A stretch of 64,000 bases of DNA from Pseudomonas sp. HR96 (GTDB lineage: Bacteria > Pseudomonadota > Gammaproteobacteria > Pseudomonadales > Pseudomonadaceae), in assembly GCF_034059295.1 (NCBI RefSeq), contig NZ_CP139141.1, positions 3,393,001 through 3,457,000 of the forward strand, written 5' to 3'. Each line of letters begins with the position of its first letter. The stretch's first letter is position 1. Shown here piece after piece: positions 63,889 to 64,000 of this stretch. The notes under the pieces are model-generated. The model was not told the origin of the DNA. It did not search any database and saw only the letters and a list, made by a program, of their open reading frames with translations. The translations under genes and the position numbers were made by a program.

Positions 63889-64000
63889 TCAGAAGACCTT
63901 GGACAGAAACTCCCGGGTACGCGGGTGTCGAGGCTGCTCGAAGAGCTGCGCGGGGCTCGCGCATTCGACGATCACGCCCTGGTCCATGAACGCCACCTTG
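63889..64000 (-). CDS. amino-acid ABC transporter ATP-binding protein, C-terminal fragment
   Basis: The last 36 codons plus stop of a minus-strand gene whose start lies beyond the window. The peptide KVAFMDQGVIVECASP and its end RTREFLSKVF match the end of HisP/GlnQ-type ATPases, where the D-loop/H-loop domain finishes with a FMD-G-IVE strand pair and a helix. It belongs with the permease 131 bp downstream. Confidence 0.85.
   Translation of the reverse strand, partial: KVAFMDQGVIVECASPAQLFEQPRHPRTREFLSKVF

Overview
The window is chromosomal DNA of a gram-negative gammaproteobacterium, almost certainly a Pseudomonas. The evidence is a high-GC, densely packed gene layout, many ATGA stop/start overlaps, the GlgE-TreS-GlgB trehalose/alpha-glucan operon, MHS-type transporters, SfnB- and MASE2-GGDEF-type proteins, and REP elements next to a RAYT transposase. 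A complete zeaxanthin-glucoside pathway suggests a yellow-pigmented lineage (for example P. fulva/parafulva-like within the putida group); that placement is inference. I see no rRNA, tRNA, prophage, plasmid functions or CRISPR array.

Layout. 1-2001: a PIG-L deacetylase cut by the window edge, a NodS-like methyltransferase and an EEP-family phosphohydrolase. 2014-2431: two small coiled-coil/membrane proteins. 2556-10178 (minus): glgE-treS/mak-glgB, which turns trehalose into branched alpha-glucan through maltose 1-phosphate. 10449-13373: a proline-rich 50-residue protein, a MocR-type regulator and a YahK-type alcohol dehydrogenase. 13564-16275: a zinc-type HemB paralogue divergent from an MHS transporter. 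16514-25383: the most unusual block, with a PAS histidine kinase, a double-ATPase KaiC homologue, a lone receiver, a stressosome set (RsbR, RsbS, RsbT), an RsbT-like/SpoIIE phosphatase fusion, and two hybrid kinases. 25385-29568: a LysR regulator divergent from an SDR, an AroE-like dehydrogenase and a ShiA-like transporter, probably for shikimate- or quinate-type cyclohexane acids. 29504-36077: EamA exporter, DUF2252 protein, FUSC protein, GST, SfnB-like flavoprotein and a MASE2-GGDEF diguanylate cyclase. 36078-42640: a sugar/polyol ABC system with its own dehydrogenase and SorC-type regulator. 42677-44999: SDR and MFS pair. 45046-45912: REP array and RAYT. 45999-47624: chemoreceptor. 47746-55327: carotenoid cluster crtZ, crtB-I-Y-X-fni, crtE. 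55414-59025: hybrid PAS kinase, RcnB-like protein and Tas-type aldo-keto reductase. 59156-64000: type III glutamine synthetase, aldo-keto reductase, Rieske oxygenase and a polar amino-acid ABC transporter, likely for uptake and oxidation of a nitrogen compound.

How it fits together. Several blocks point to envelope and drought/light stress: trehalose/alpha-glucan, carotenoids, and a partner-switching module with KaiC and phosphorelay kinases. The other blocks are self-contained uptake-plus-catabolism islands with local regulators, and for two of these islands a symmetric operator is visible in the divergent promoter (26305-26329 and 37333-37358). The stressosome block has no sigma factor, RsbV/W pair or output enzyme inside the window, so its target is unknown.
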